NCBI GenBank assembly: GCA_017461725.1
Contig: JAFTXG010000015.1
Coordinates: 1-64,000 of the forward strand
DNA length: 64,000 bases
Direction: 5' to 3'
Source: Lachnospiraceae bacterium
Lineage (GTDB): Bacteria > Bacillota > Clostridia > Lachnospirales > Lachnospiraceae
The notes beneath the pieces are model-generated. The model did no database searches. It had not been told where the DNA came from and was given only the letters and a program-made list of their open reading frames with translations. This document shows positions 35,515 to 44,468 of this stretch, one piece after another. A program made the position numbers and the translations under genes. Position 1 is the stretch's first letter. Each line of letters starts with the position of its first letter.

Positions 35515-35575
35515 AGAGGACAAAAGGCCATGTGTCTCATGCTCGCATGGAAATACAGGACTTTGGGTCCCCAAA
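35515..35575 (+). ncRNA. Unassigned structured leader element, copy 2
   Basis: This copy matches 16579-16640 over about 60 bases with roughly three quarters identity by eye. Its helices are GGAC with GTCC (35518-35521, 35567-35570), CC-A-TGT with ACAGG (35528-35533, 35555-35559) and CATG with CATG around CTCG (35538-35541, 35546-35549). Stem sequences differ from copy 1 yet still pair. It lies 30 bases before the GDPD start codon. Confidence 0.5.
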
Positions 35576-35605
35576 TCGGGAAAGAAACCAGAAAGAGGAA
35601 AACAC

Positions 35606-36436
35606 ATGGATTTATTAAACCTGGCAAGAGAAAAGAAAGTACTTTTGGTCGCCCATCGCGGTACCTGCGGCGGAAACATCCCCTGCAATTCCCTGACCGC
35701 CTTTAAAGCTGCCCTTTTGGCCGGAACCGATATGGTGGAACTGGACGTGGAGAAAAGCGTCGACGGAGAACTTTTTGTTCAGCATCCAGGCATGGAGCCG
35801 GTGCATCTGCGCATGAAGGATTCGATCAAGCGCTATCCGGCTTCTGTGGTGGAGCAGTTCCAGCTGTCCAACTGGGATCACGTCGTCACTCAGTATCCGA
35901 TTCTTCGCCTGGAGGAAGCCCTCTCCTATCTTAAAGGAAAATGTTTTGTCAATGTGGACAAGTTTTGGGAGAATCCTAAGGAGATCTCAGCGCTGATCCG
36001 TAAGTTGGGGATGGAGGATCAGATTCTGATCAAGACCGACTGCAAACCAGAATATCTGGACGCGGTAGAAACATATGCGCCGGACATCCCTTTTATGGGA
36101 CTCACCCGCAGCGGACTCGATGTGCACGAGGAGCTGATGCGCCGCCGACTGCGCTATGTGGGTTTGGAGACACTGTTTGCTGAGGAGAACGCGGAGAATG
36201 CCTCCGAACAGTTTATCCGCCACCTGCATGCTGACGGAAAGATCGTGTGGGTCAATGCCATCGTCTACAATTATAAGGCGGTGTTGGCCGGAGGGCACAA
36301 CGATGATATCTCCCTGTCGGAAGACCCTGAGTTTGGCTGGGGGTGGCTTGCTGACCGTGGGTTTGATCTGATTCAGACGGACTTTGTCTATCAGTGCCGC
36401 CGTTTTCTGGAGGAGACCGGACGGCGCAGAGTGTGA
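35606..36436 (+). CDS. Glycerophosphodiester phosphodiesterase family protein
   Basis: A 276-residue cytoplasmic protein of the GDPD TIM-barrel family. HRGTCGGNIPCNSL contains the first catalytic histidine and arginine; VELDVEKSVDGELFVQH has the ExD metal ligands and second histidine. Members split glycerophosphodiesters into glycerol 3-phosphate and an alcohol; here the alcohol moiety is unknown. Its middle is somewhat diverged from UgpQ (HLRMKDSIKRYPASVV instead of the common tryptophan-rich loop). It precedes the AraC sensor regulator on the same strand by 99 bases. A start with GAGGAAAACAC. Confidence 0.85.
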   Translation: MDLLNLAREKKVLLVAHRGTCGGNIPCNSLTAFKAALLAGTDMVELDVEKSVDGELFVQHPGMEPVHLRMKDSIKRYPASVVEQFQLSNWDHVVTQYPILRLEEALSYLKGKCFVNVDKFWENPKEISALIRKLGMEDQILIKTDCKPEYLDAVETYAPDIPFMGLTRSGLDVHEELMRRRLRYVGLETLFAEENAENASEQFIRHLHADGKIVWVNAIVYNYKAVLAGGHNDDISLSEDPEFGWGWLADRGFDLIQTDFVYQCRRFLEETGRRRV

Positions 36437-36535
36437 TGTGATGAAGCTTCCGATCACTGTTTTCATATTTCAGCCCGCTGTTTTTGTCTTTCACTCCAAC
36501 TATTTTCATGTCATATTGCAGACAGGAGATACCGC

Positions 36536-38758
36536 ATGAAGAAATTTTATAACAAGCTGCAGCCTCGATTGGGCGGTTACGCTACCTACCTGAGATACTT
36601 CTTCTCTTATCTGATTATTGTGACGGTGTTGATTGTGAGCTTTTTCCTTGTGATCAAGAATCAGCTTTCCAGGCGCTATTTCGAGCAGCGCAGTCTGCAG
36701 GCGAAGGTAATTCTGGACGATATCTCAGAACAGATCGATGAAAATCTGATCTATCTGTCTCAGGTAGATGCCTCCCTCAAGTCCAACATCAAGTTTATCC
36801 GTGAGACCTATAAGACCGAGGGGGGATACAAATATTATACACATCAGGAATTGACCCAATATGTCTCCACCACAAAGATAATCGAATCCATCGTGTACTT
36901 GACTGAGCAGACCAATGATCTGCTGACCACCCGCCAGCATGTGGTTTATAAGGACGGACTCTTCCATCTCATCGGAGATGCAACGCAGCTGATATTTGAC
37001 CCTTCACTCTACTACAATGCAACCTCCGGACAGCTTATTTTTCTGTCCGATGGGAGCAGCGAATATCTGATTTATTTTCCGGCTATCAGTGCCCAGGCAA
37101 ATTACACCTTCTTCTACATCCTGGACAGAGCGGATATCCAGGAACAGATGAAAAACCGTATGTCTGACGAGATGACAGCCATCGCCTTGGTGGACAGTGA
37201 CGGCAGATTCATCACCGGAATCAATTCTTCCCAGCTGCTGCCGTATATGGACAGCTTAGACCCAACAGGTGGGGACGGAATCTTCCAAATCGATAGGTCC
37301 ACCTCCCTCTGCGTCCATACTGGAGTGGGCAACAAATTTTCCATGATCACCCTTTTGTCGAATCAGTTTCTGAACCACCAGATTAATCAGACCTTTGCCA
37401 ACACCTATGCGGCCCTCATGCTCATCGGTGTCGTGGGCTTTTTCCTGATTTTGCTGGCGATGAGGATTACCTACCTGCCGCTCAGCCACCTGACAAAGAA
37501 GCTTGTTGCCGATTCCGACACAAGGATGGATTATCTGGAGTTGCTGGACCAGACTTTCAGCAGGACAGAGCAAGAAAATCAACAGCTGAAATGTAAGCTG
37601 GATAACTACCGCCTCTCCATGCAGAAATCCCTGCTGGACACAGTGCTGTCCCCACAGCAGGGGGATAAGGCGAGCGAAAAGATGGTCTTTAACATCATCG
37701 ACCAACTGTTCGATGCGGAGTCCAACAGTGACATCTATGCGGTCCAGATCACTTCGCCCGGCAAACTCTTCCCGGGCGCCGACATCCAGCGCTATTTTCA
37801 GGAAGTGCTCCCGGGCGAGAACTCCTGCCTGATCCTGGAATCCCATCCGGACAGCGCAGTATTTCTGATCAATTACATCGGCACTGAGCTGAACAAAGAC
37901 GAAGTATTAAAAGCCTTACTGAATCAACTCTACGAAGACCACGGATACCGATCCGCGATCAGCAACGGTACCGACTCACCGCTGGACATTCCGGCCATCT
38001 ACGAAAACATGCTGTATGCCAGCCGGCACTGGGCCGAGCTTCCGGTGGTAGATTACCAAACATTACCTCCGGCCGCCACAGATTTTGCTTATCCCCACAA
38101 TCGGCTGAATCAGTTCTCGGCGCTGCTTAAGAAACATCAGTTTTCCGCCGCGGGGAAAGTGGCCGACGAGCTCTTTCAAATAATCAAACACGCACTCTCT
38201 GACAGGAGCAGACTCCCCGATTTCTTTGTTCGCTGTATTTTACTCGACATGCTCTCGGTGATCACCAATTGTATGAACCAGTTCGGTATTGATTTTAATG
38301 CCTACGACGATTTATACTATGAGACCGTCTATTTCTGCCGAAGCTGTCCCTGCGAGGAAAAGGCGGCAGATATTGTAGTGAATGTTCATAAGCTCTTGGC
38401 GCTGTATGAACGGGAAATCGCCACCAGCGTCAACCCGGCACTGATCCGGTCAGTCATTGAAGAATCCTACTCCAATCCAGATTTTTCCATTACGCTGATG
38501 GCTGACCGATTCCATGTCAGCATTGCCTACATGAGTTATCTGGTCAAGCAGGAACTGGGCCAGAACTTCTCGGATTATCTGTGGGCATTGCGGCTGGAAA
38601 AGGCGAAGGAGCTTTTGCTTACAACAGACACTTCAATCGATGAAATCAGCGTTACCGTGGGTTATCTTAACGTTGCTTCCTTCCGGCGGAAGTTTAAACA
38701 GGAGACTGGTCTTACGCCTTCACAATTCAGAGTAAGACCCTCACATACAGTAAATTAA
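36536..38758 (+). CDS. Membrane-bound AraC-family sensor-regulator
   Basis: A 740-residue one-component transmembrane regulator. A first membrane span (about 18-42) and a second (about 295-318) bracket an extracellular Cache-like sensor of about 250 residues. The cytoplasmic part has a helical linker, a variable middle domain and a C-terminal AraC helix-turn-helix pair (about 638-735; FSITLMADRFHVSIAYMSYLV and TDTSIDEISVTVGYLNVASF). Such regulators are common beside LplABC-type sugar operons and probably respond to an extracellular glycan fragment. It likely controls the divergent transporter operon and perhaps the promoter at 42 kb. Confidence 0.9.
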   Translation: MKKFYNKLQPRLGGYATYLRYFFSYLIIVTVLIVSFFLVIKNQLSRRYFEQRSLQAKVILDDISEQIDENLIYLSQVDASLKSNIKFIRETYKTEGGYKYYTHQELTQYVSTTKIIESIVYLTEQTNDLLTTRQHVVYKDGLFHLIGDATQLIFDPSLYYNATSGQLIFLSDGSSEYLIYFPAISAQANYTFFYILDRADIQEQMKNRMSDEMTAIALVDSDGRFITGINSSQLLPYMDSLDPTGGDGIFQIDRSTSLCVHTGVGNKFSMITLLSNQFLNHQINQTFANTYAALMLIGVVGFFLILLAMRITYLPLSHLTKKLVADSDTRMDYLELLDQTFSRTEQENQQLKCKLDNYRLSMQKSLLDTVLSPQQGDKASEKMVFNIIDQLFDAESNSDIYAVQITSPGKLFPGADIQRYFQEVLPGENSCLILESHPDSAVFLINYIGTELNKDEVLKALLNQLYEDHGYRSAISNGTDSPLDIPAIYENMLYASRHWAELPVVDYQTLPPAATDFAYPHNRLNQFSALLKKHQFSAAGKVADELFQIIKHALSDRSRLPDFFVRCILLDMLSVITNCMNQFGIDFNAYDDLYYETVYFCRSCPCEEKAADIVVNVHKLLALYEREIATSVNPALIRSVIEESYSNPDFSITLMADRFHVSIAYMSYLVKQELGQNFSDYLWALRLEKAKELLLTTDTSIDEISVTVGYLNVASFRRKFKQETGLTPSQFRVRPSHTVN

Positions 38759-38771
38759 TTTAGAGGTCATT

Positions 38772-39500
38772 ATGAATACAATTAAATTTCCCGACAAAAA
38801 AAGTTGCCTCATGATTGCTCATATGGGAGTTAGCGGATTGGAACCAAACAACTCTATTCCCGCATATATAGCAGCAGGCAATCGTACATATTACGGAATC
38901 GAAACTGATTTACGCGTGACTGCTGACGGAAACTTTATCGTGATTCACGACTCAAACACATTGAAACTTACCGGTCAGGATTTCGTAGTCGCTGATACCA
39001 ACTATAATGTACTGCGTAGTCTGGCCTTGATCGACACAAAAATGCCCAAACTGTCTCAAAATCCCGCTCTGGTTCTTCCTAGCCTGGAAGAATATATCTA
39101 TATTTGCAAAAAATACAATAAAAAATGCATTCTTGAACTAAAAGGTGAATTCACACATGAAAACCTTGTCAATTTAGTTGACCGTATTCAGGACACATCT
39201 TATCTGGAAAATGTGGTTTTCATCACGTTTTCTCTGGAACAAATTGCATACCTTCGCCAGATGCTTCCGACACAAAATATGCAATATCTGGTCTGGGATT
39301 ACTCTCCCGATATTTTGAAAAATTTAAACCAGTATTCTGTTGATCTGGACATCAATATTCGAAACCTTACACAAGAACAAATTGACGAGATACATGCTTC
39401 AGGCCACAGGATAAATGTCTGGACCTGTGATGATATCAAAAAAGCTGAAGAACTGGTCGGATGGGGAATTGACTTTATTACTACAAACATTCTAGAATAA
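38772..39500 (+). CDS. Glycerophosphodiester phosphodiesterase family protein (UgpQ type)
   Basis: A 242-residue cytoplasmic GDPD closer to UgpQ: LMIAHMGVSGLEPNNSIPAY has the first His in a changed context (HMG for HRG), ETDLRVTADGNFIVIHD has the ExD ligands and second His, and CILELKGEF carries a further acidic ligand. The usual HRG arginine is replaced by methionine, which may affect activity. It begins 13 bases after the AraC stop codon and is likely translated from the same transcript. Base composition is clearly more AT-rich than that of the regulator, a sign of separate origin. Confidence 0.8.
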   Translation: MNTIKFPDKKSCLMIAHMGVSGLEPNNSIPAYIAAGNRTYYGIETDLRVTADGNFIVIHDSNTLKLTGQDFVVADTNYNVLRSLALIDTKMPKLSQNPALVLPSLEEYIYICKKYNKKCILELKGEFTHENLVNLVDRIQDTSYLENVVFITFSLEQIAYLRQMLPTQNMQYLVWDYSPDILKNLNQYSVDLDINIRNLTQEQIDEIHASGHRINVWTCDDIKKAEELVGWGIDFITTNILE

Positions 39501-39504
39501 AGAT

Positions 39505-39839
39505 CTAACATAATTTTGAGTCTCTCATACGCTGTCTCAACGCTCTCTCCGTTAAGACAACGCCGGCCGCCCCTAATCGTGTTACACTGATCCCGGCAAC
39601 AATTACTGCCCGGGAAACGGCCTCCTCTAGGCCATTTTCCCGGGCAAGAAACGTTGCCAAAATCCCATTAAACGAATCTCCGGCCTCAGGCATCTGTTGA
39701 TTATGCCTGCCGGTATATTTACCGCAGGAGCCGGATTAAATATAACCGATATGTTCATTTCATGGGCCAGATTCACTGCTTTTATCAGATATTCCGCCAG
39801 CATTTCATGCCGAAGCAACATGCTCCATCATTTCCTTAT
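39505..39839 (-). pseudogene. Remnant of a PfkB-family (ribokinase-like) sugar kinase
   Basis: Two out-of-frame minus-strand segments match a ribokinase. One (about 39690-39839) contains LLRHEMLAEYLIKAVNL and MNISVIFNPAPA, the region before the central lid. The other (39505-39690) has EAGDSFNGIL, the conserved catalytic GAGD-type box, and the tail AVIVAGISVTRLGAAG. The stretch between, and the entire N-terminus, is missing. It lies downstream of the Gfo/Idh gene, so the operon may once have had a kinase. Confidence 0.7.
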
Positions 39840-39845
39840 TCCCTG

Positions 39846-40967
39846 TCAATCACACAGTTTTACCGGTTGTCCTCTATAGATACTGTCATATGCCGCATTC
39901 GAAGCCATCAATGTTCTTTTATGTTCCTCCAACGACACCGCCGCATTGTCAGTGCCATTGCGAATGTCAGAAATGAAATTTCTCACAAAAATGCGCCGTT
40001 GGTTATCAAGGGCCAGATCCCTTGTCCATACTGAATACTTCTGCGTTCCCGGCTCAAGCTCCTCCACACAATCTGCATTATAACTATCAGCATAAAGCGT
40101 CCCTTTAGTTCCGGTCACCTGCATTTCCACTTGCACTGCGCGCGGATACTTACTGAGATTTTTCCCTACAATTCTCGCCTGCTCCGGTTCCCTGTTGGCA
40201 TAGGAAGGATCCAGAGAAAATATCACGCCATTTTTCATCTTTCCGATCACATAAACCAGATCCTCTGTCTCCGCCCCATCACGCATATTTGGCGCTGCTT
40301 CCGCATAAACCACATCAAAATCACTATCCAAAATATATCTGATAATGTCAAAAATGTGTGGGTGGTCTGTCAGTGCACCACCTCGAAATATCCTACTTCC
40401 TTCCCGAATTGGAATACGTTTGCCGTAGCTTTCTTCCGGAATATCCATCCAATGCTGCCACCACATCGGATTGTGCGAATAGTTATATGCATTAAATGCC
40501 TTTATTTCTCCCAATTTTCCGCTTGCTATGATTTCCCGTATCCGCTCAATGGCCGCCTTCCATCTCATTTCCAGCTCAATATATACGACAATATGATTTT
40601 CCTTTGCTAAACGTATCATTTCATCGTATTCTACCATATCATAGCTGGGCGCTTTCATGGAGATCACATGAATCCCCCGCTCTGCGCAAAGTCGGAACTC
40701 ATGCATATGTTTTCGGTTACTACCGCCACAGATGCACGCTTCGATTTCCGGGTGCGCATCGAACATTTCCTTCTCATCATAATAAATATCTACCCCTTTG
40801 AATGCATCTTCCCCAAGGCGTTTCTCATAAATGATACGAGCCCTCGGCGCAAAAGACACTGCAACGATTTCCACATCTGGTTCACTCCGCAGCCCCTGAT
40901 ACAAGTAAAAACAATGTCCATTTTCAAACCCGGTAACTGCCACTTTCAGTTTCTTATCATTGCTCAT
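39846..40967 (-). CDS. Gfo/Idh/MocA family oxidoreductase
   Basis: A 373-residue cytoplasmic dehydrogenase. The N-terminal Rossmann part (LKVAVTGFENGHCFYLYQGL) is less glycine-rich than usual; ACICGGSNRKHMHEF and GIHVISMKAP match the family, and EYDEMIRLAKENHIVVYIE contains the end of the NAD domain. The C-terminal half is a beta-sheet with HPHIFDIIRYI, typical substrate-site residues. Members oxidise or epimerise sugars and inositols with NAD(P). It overlaps the preceding gene by 4 bases (ATGA), so the two are translationally coupled. The DNA is AT-rich compared with 26-37 kb. Confidence 0.87.
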   Translation of the reverse strand: MSNDKKLKVAVTGFENGHCFYLYQGLRSEPDVEIVAVSFAPRARIIYEKRLGEDAFKGVDIYYDEKEMFDAHPEIEACICGGSNRKHMHEFRLCAERGIHVISMKAPSYDMVEYDEMIRLAKENHIVVYIELEMRWKAAIERIREIIASGKLGEIKAFNAYNYSHNPMWWQHWMDIPEESYGKRIPIREGSRIFRGGALTDHPHIFDIIRYILDSDFDVVYAEAAPNMRDGAETEDLVYVIGKMKNGVIFSLDPSYANREPEQARIVGKNLSKYPRAVQVEMQVTGTKGTLYADSYNADCVEELEPGTQKYSVWTRDLALDNQRRIFVRNFISDIRNGTDNAAVSLEEHKRTLMASNAAYDSIYRGQPVKLCD

Positions 40968-41707
40968 ACTTCAGCCTCCCTAATCAGTGTTCGTCTGCAA
41001 GTTCTGTCAGACTCTGCCGCGGCCGCAAGACACCTTCTGTAATGGGCATCTTTTTCCTTCCAGTCAGAAATATCCCTCCAGCCCATCAGTATTTCCGCTA
41101 TACATGCAGCTTTGACTACATCTGTTTTATTCAATCCATACATATAAATAAAAATATCGTTAAACACTTCCGGCTTTGCTTCGTCTTCGCTGAACAGGTA
41201 GATTGCATCACTGGCAACCTTTTGGGATACCACACGGTCGGAGGCCATACCGTCCTGCCCCCAGTATATATGCCGTCCCTGTTCAGCCGTACAATCGTTA
41301 AGAACCGCTGCCAGCTCAAATATGGCCACCCGCTTATTTTTCATGGTCGCCAACATATTCCGAGCACATCCGTTGTCAAAACACATCACGCTCTCGATTT
41401 TTGAATCTAGCATTAATTCGGCGATATCTATTTCCTGGTACATCAGCCTGTCGATCCCATAACTTTTTGCGCACGTCCGATTCAATTTCATGCTGCACAG
41501 TTTGCGCTCCGGTGCGTTTTCGGCGAGGGCCATGATTTGCGTATCGCATCTCCACCAGAAAAGCGGATAAACCGCACCATCAAGCACTATGGCATCTGTA
41601 AGGCAACCTTCCTCGGCAGGCCGATATTCCCATTTTATATCCGGCACAGCATTATAGACCGACAGTACCGATCTCACACCTTCCTCGATAGTCAATATTT
41701 TTTTCAT
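40964..41707 (-). CDS. Conserved protein of unknown function coupled to the oxidoreductase
   Basis: A 247-residue cytoplasmic protein with no membrane segment or motif I recognise. It begins MKKILTIEEGVRSVLSVYN and contains a Cys-rich patch (MCFDNGCARNML) and HIYWGQDG. The start codon at 41707 has GGAGAAGAAATAGG. Its stop overlaps the start of the Gfo/Idh oxidoreductase, so it probably works in the same step, perhaps as a partner or a second enzyme. No function is claimed. Confidence 0.6.
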   Translation of the reverse strand: MKKILTIEEGVRSVLSVYNAVPDIKWEYRPAEEGCLTDAIVLDGAVYPLFWWRCDTQIMALAENAPERKLCSMKLNRTCAKSYGIDRLMYQEIDIAELMLDSKIESVMCFDNGCARNMLATMKNKRVAIFELAAVLNDCTAEQGRHIYWGQDGMASDRVVSQKVASDAIYLFSEDEAKPEVFNDIFIYMYGLNKTDVVKAACIAEILMGWRDISDWKEKDAHYRRCLAAAAESDRTCRRTLIREAEV

Positions 41708-41749
41708 CCTATTTCTTCTCCATTCATACTTTGCATTTCGCAATAATGC

Positions 41750-41848
41750 CTAACCCTTTATACTTCCTGCCATAACTCCCTTCACGAAGAATTTCTGTAT
41801 AAACAGGTATGCACACAGCATAGGAACGGCCGCTGCAATAATCACACA
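41750..41848 (-). pseudogene. C-terminal remnant of an LplC-type sugar permease
   Basis: The minus-strand translation matches the last 32 residues of the permease at 31633-32541 nearly residue for residue (CVIIAAAVPMLCAYLFIQK, then FFVKGVMAGSIKG and a stop). Nothing permease-like remains upstream of 41848. A transporter operon like that at 31-35 kb therefore once ended here. Confidence 0.85.
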
Positions 41849-41862
41849 TTACAATTAATTCA

Positions 41863-41904
41863 TTAGTAAGATCCATCAACCATTTCAATTTCATGCAAAT
41901 TCAT
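41863..41904 (-). other. 13-codon open frame behind a strong ribosome site (remnant)
   Basis: ATG at 41904 follows AAAAGGAGGATTTTGT, an excellent ribosome site, but the frame stops after MNLHEIEMVDGSY. It lies between the retained promoter (42024-42053) and the permease remnant. It is best seen as the start of a deleted first gene joined to the 3' end of the operon; a real leader peptide is less likely. Confidence 0.4.
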
Positions 41905-41991
41905 ACAAAATCCTCCTTTTACATTTCAATCGTTAATTAACATCACTTCACACTATCTCGTTACCATTCACACCGAAACAGTTGTTTCTGC

Positions 41992-42053
41992 GTCGACTCT
42001 CGTTGTGAAGAAGCGTTGTCTCCATTGTATCGATAGTCCCACCGATTTATCAA
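41992..42053 (-). promoter_or_regulatory. Retained promoter and GTCGAC element of the lost transporter operon
   Basis: On the minus strand TTGATA (42048-42053), an 18-bp spacer and TACAAT (42024-42029), then GAGAGTCGAC (41992-42001) 22 bases after the -10. This repeats the layout upstream of the intact operon at 35.3 kb. Confidence 0.6.
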
Positions 42054-42144
42054 GACACAATATTTTCAAATACACGAAGAATTGTATCTGTTTTCTCTCA
42101 AACTACAGCCGTACGATTTTTAAATAAGTTGATAATATTGACGC

Positions 42145-42174
42145 TTGAAAACCCATTGTCCTGTACGCTATGAT
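42145..42174 (+). promoter_or_regulatory. Promoter of the second GH-A-like gene
   Basis: TTGAAA (42145-42150), an 18-bp spacer and TATGAT (42169-42174) on the plus strand, 69 bases before the start codon. Confidence 0.6.
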
Positions 42175-42242
42175 CAATCAAAAGAGCATCTGTTTCTATC
42201 ATTAATAAATAACGCAAAAGCACAATATGGAGGTAATGACAA

Positions 42243-44351
42243 ATGGATGTGCAGAGTATGTCCCTCAATGAAAAAATCGAATATCTGCGTCAAAATCCAA
42301 TCTTCTGGTCACGATTCGGTCACGAATCTGAAAACGGAAACTGGGAAAATCATAGACTTAACGCACAGAGACACAAAGCACTTTTTGACAAGGGAATTCT
42401 TGTCCATTCCAGTGTAATCCCTTCGGGATGGATCGGTCTCAATCAATTTGACTATACCGAATTAGACCAATTGCTCAATCTTCTTTTTTCCACATGCCCT
42501 GATATCATTTTCCTTCCACGTGTCAAACTGAATGTGCCGAAAGGCTGGTGTGCAGCTCATCCTGAAGATGTTTTTGTATATGCCGGCGGACCACGTACAA
42601 GAGATAAAATCTGCGCAATGATTGACACTGACCTGCATGGATCTCATCCTCCCAAATCAACTGATCTGCTGGCTCAGCAAAGTTTTTCTTCGTCCCAGTG
42701 GATAAAAGATGCCTCCGACGCACTTCGCCGCTTTGTTTTTCACATTGAACATTCCAAATGGGCGTCTCAAATTATCGGTTACCACATCGCCTACGGAACC
42801 TCCGGTGAGACCACTCAATGGGCTACCTGGGACACTAATCCCAGGCACAAGGGAGATTACGGAATTAATGCTACCAAAGCATTTTTAGGTTACGCTTCAT
42901 CACATGGAAAAATTTATAATGATGTCCCGCCTATCGATGAGCGCTTTTTCATCAGTAATACTCCAGTTCCCCAAAATCGGTATCACATCGGCACCCCCAC
43001 TCTTGATCAGCTTTTTTACCACACTGAACGTGATGAACAATGCATTGTTTATTCTGAATTTACTCGAGATATCAATTCAGATGCCATTGAGACATTCTGC
43101 AAAGTAGTGAAAGACATTGTCCCCGAAAAAGTGACCGGTGTTTTCTATGGATATATCACAGAACCGGAAAACAGTGCCAATATGCAGCATACAGGTTTTG
43201 ATCGAATCCTTTCATCCCCCTATGTGGACTTTATCGCATCACCCAAGGGCTACAACCGGGTAGGGCCAACGGACCCAGGACTAGGCCAATCCGTTCCGAA
43301 TTCTGTCAACCGAAAAAAACTATATATTGATGAAATTGATAACCGCACACACCTTTGCAAAACAAATAACATTAAAGACTACACCGCTAAAAACTTTGAT
43401 CAGACAAGAGCCGTATATTGGAGAGAGTTTTCCAAAAATCTCGCATTTCATCAGGCATATTGGTGGATGGATCTTGGCGGCGGCTGGCTTGATACCGAGG
43501 AAATTCAAAATGAGATTCAATTGCTGAACAAAACCGCGAAACAACTTTACCTTGAGAAAGAAAACCACAAAAGTGTGACAGAAGTGCTGCTGGTAATAAA
43601 CGAGGACGTGATGCACCACATACGCCCCAATTTCAACCTTAACCAGGCGGCAATCCATCATGTGGGATCTACGATCAAGGAAAGTGGCGTTCCGGTTGAT
43701 TTCTACCGTGCAACCGATCTTGAAGAAATCGACCTGTCCAGCTACAAAATGATTGTTTTTCTAAACGCCTTTTACGAAGATTCTGACAAACTGAATCAAC
43801 TTTTGTCAAGAACATCCACCAATTGTCATATTGTATGGAACTATACAGCAGGTATTATTGACAACGTCAGCGGTTCCTTTAGTCTTAACAACGTGACCCG
43901 CCTTACAGGCTTTTCTATTGGGGAATACCCCGTTGGTAGTATAGCTGAACACGCAAGTTCATGCTTCCCCGTAGTATATATAAAGCCTGATGATGCGATC
44001 GCCCCGCTGGAACACTATTCAGACGGACAGATTAAGACTGCAAAACGTAAAGACTGCAAAGGTCGCACTCATATTCTCAATGCCATGCCACAGGATATGA
44101 CGGTGGAAGCAGCACGCAATATGCTGAATGCCGCAGGCGTTCACCTATACGCGCCTGCGTACTGCGTCGTTAATGCAGACAACCGATTCATTTATGTACT
44201 TGCAGAAAAGAAAATGCGCGCAGAAATTATATTGAGGGAGTCATCCACCTATCGTAATGTATTCACTGATGCGATATTCGAACAAACAAAAACGATTACA
44301 TTGGATATGGAAGAAGGGACCTGCGTTTTTCTCAAACGCATCAATGGCTGA
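42243..44351 (+). CDS. Clan GH-A-like glycoside hydrolase (GH42-like layout), paralogue 2
   Basis: A 702-residue protein that aligns without gaps over most of its length with the product of 27093-29201, at about 70-75% identity by eye. The putative acid/base E189 (GTSGETTQW) and nucleophile E364 (YIDEIDNRTH) are kept, so it is probably active. The DNA is clearly more AT-rich than paralogue 1, suggesting acquisition from a related genome or long independent drift. It is the first gene of a plus-strand unit with a nucleoside hydrolase-like gene. The start has ATGGAGGTAATGACAA. Substrate range may differ from paralogue 1. Confidence 0.75.
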   Translation: MDVQSMSLNEKIEYLRQNPIFWSRFGHESENGNWENHRLNAQRHKALFDKGILVHSSVIPSGWIGLNQFDYTELDQLLNLLFSTCPDIIFLPRVKLNVPKGWCAAHPEDVFVYAGGPRTRDKICAMIDTDLHGSHPPKSTDLLAQQSFSSSQWIKDASDALRRFVFHIEHSKWASQIIGYHIAYGTSGETTQWATWDTNPRHKGDYGINATKAFLGYASSHGKIYNDVPPIDERFFISNTPVPQNRYHIGTPTLDQLFYHTERDEQCIVYSEFTRDINSDAIETFCKVVKDIVPEKVTGVFYGYITEPENSANMQHTGFDRILSSPYVDFIASPKGYNRVGPTDPGLGQSVPNSVNRKKLYIDEIDNRTHLCKTNNIKDYTAKNFDQTRAVYWREFSKNLAFHQAYWWMDLGGGWLDTEEIQNEIQLLNKTAKQLYLEKENHKSVTEVLLVINEDVMHHIRPNFNLNQAAIHHVGSTIKESGVPVDFYRATDLEEIDLSSYKMIVFLNAFYEDSDKLNQLLSRTSTNCHIVWNYTAGIIDNVSGSFSLNNVTRLTGFSIGEYPVGSIAEHASSCFPVVYIKPDDAIAPLEHYSDGQIKTAKRKDCKGRTHILNAMPQDMTVEAARNMLNAAGVHLYAPAYCVVNADNRFIYVLAEKKMRAEIILRESSTYRNVFTDAIFEQTKTITLDMEEGTCVFLKRING

Positions 44352-44468
44352 CTTACCAATTATAATGGGCTTACTCCCGCCCAGTTCAGAAGTAAACATT
44401 AGCAGTAGCGGAATTATTGTAATGGAAATACAGCAGTAAAATTACAACAACTAAAGAGAGGTAAACGA

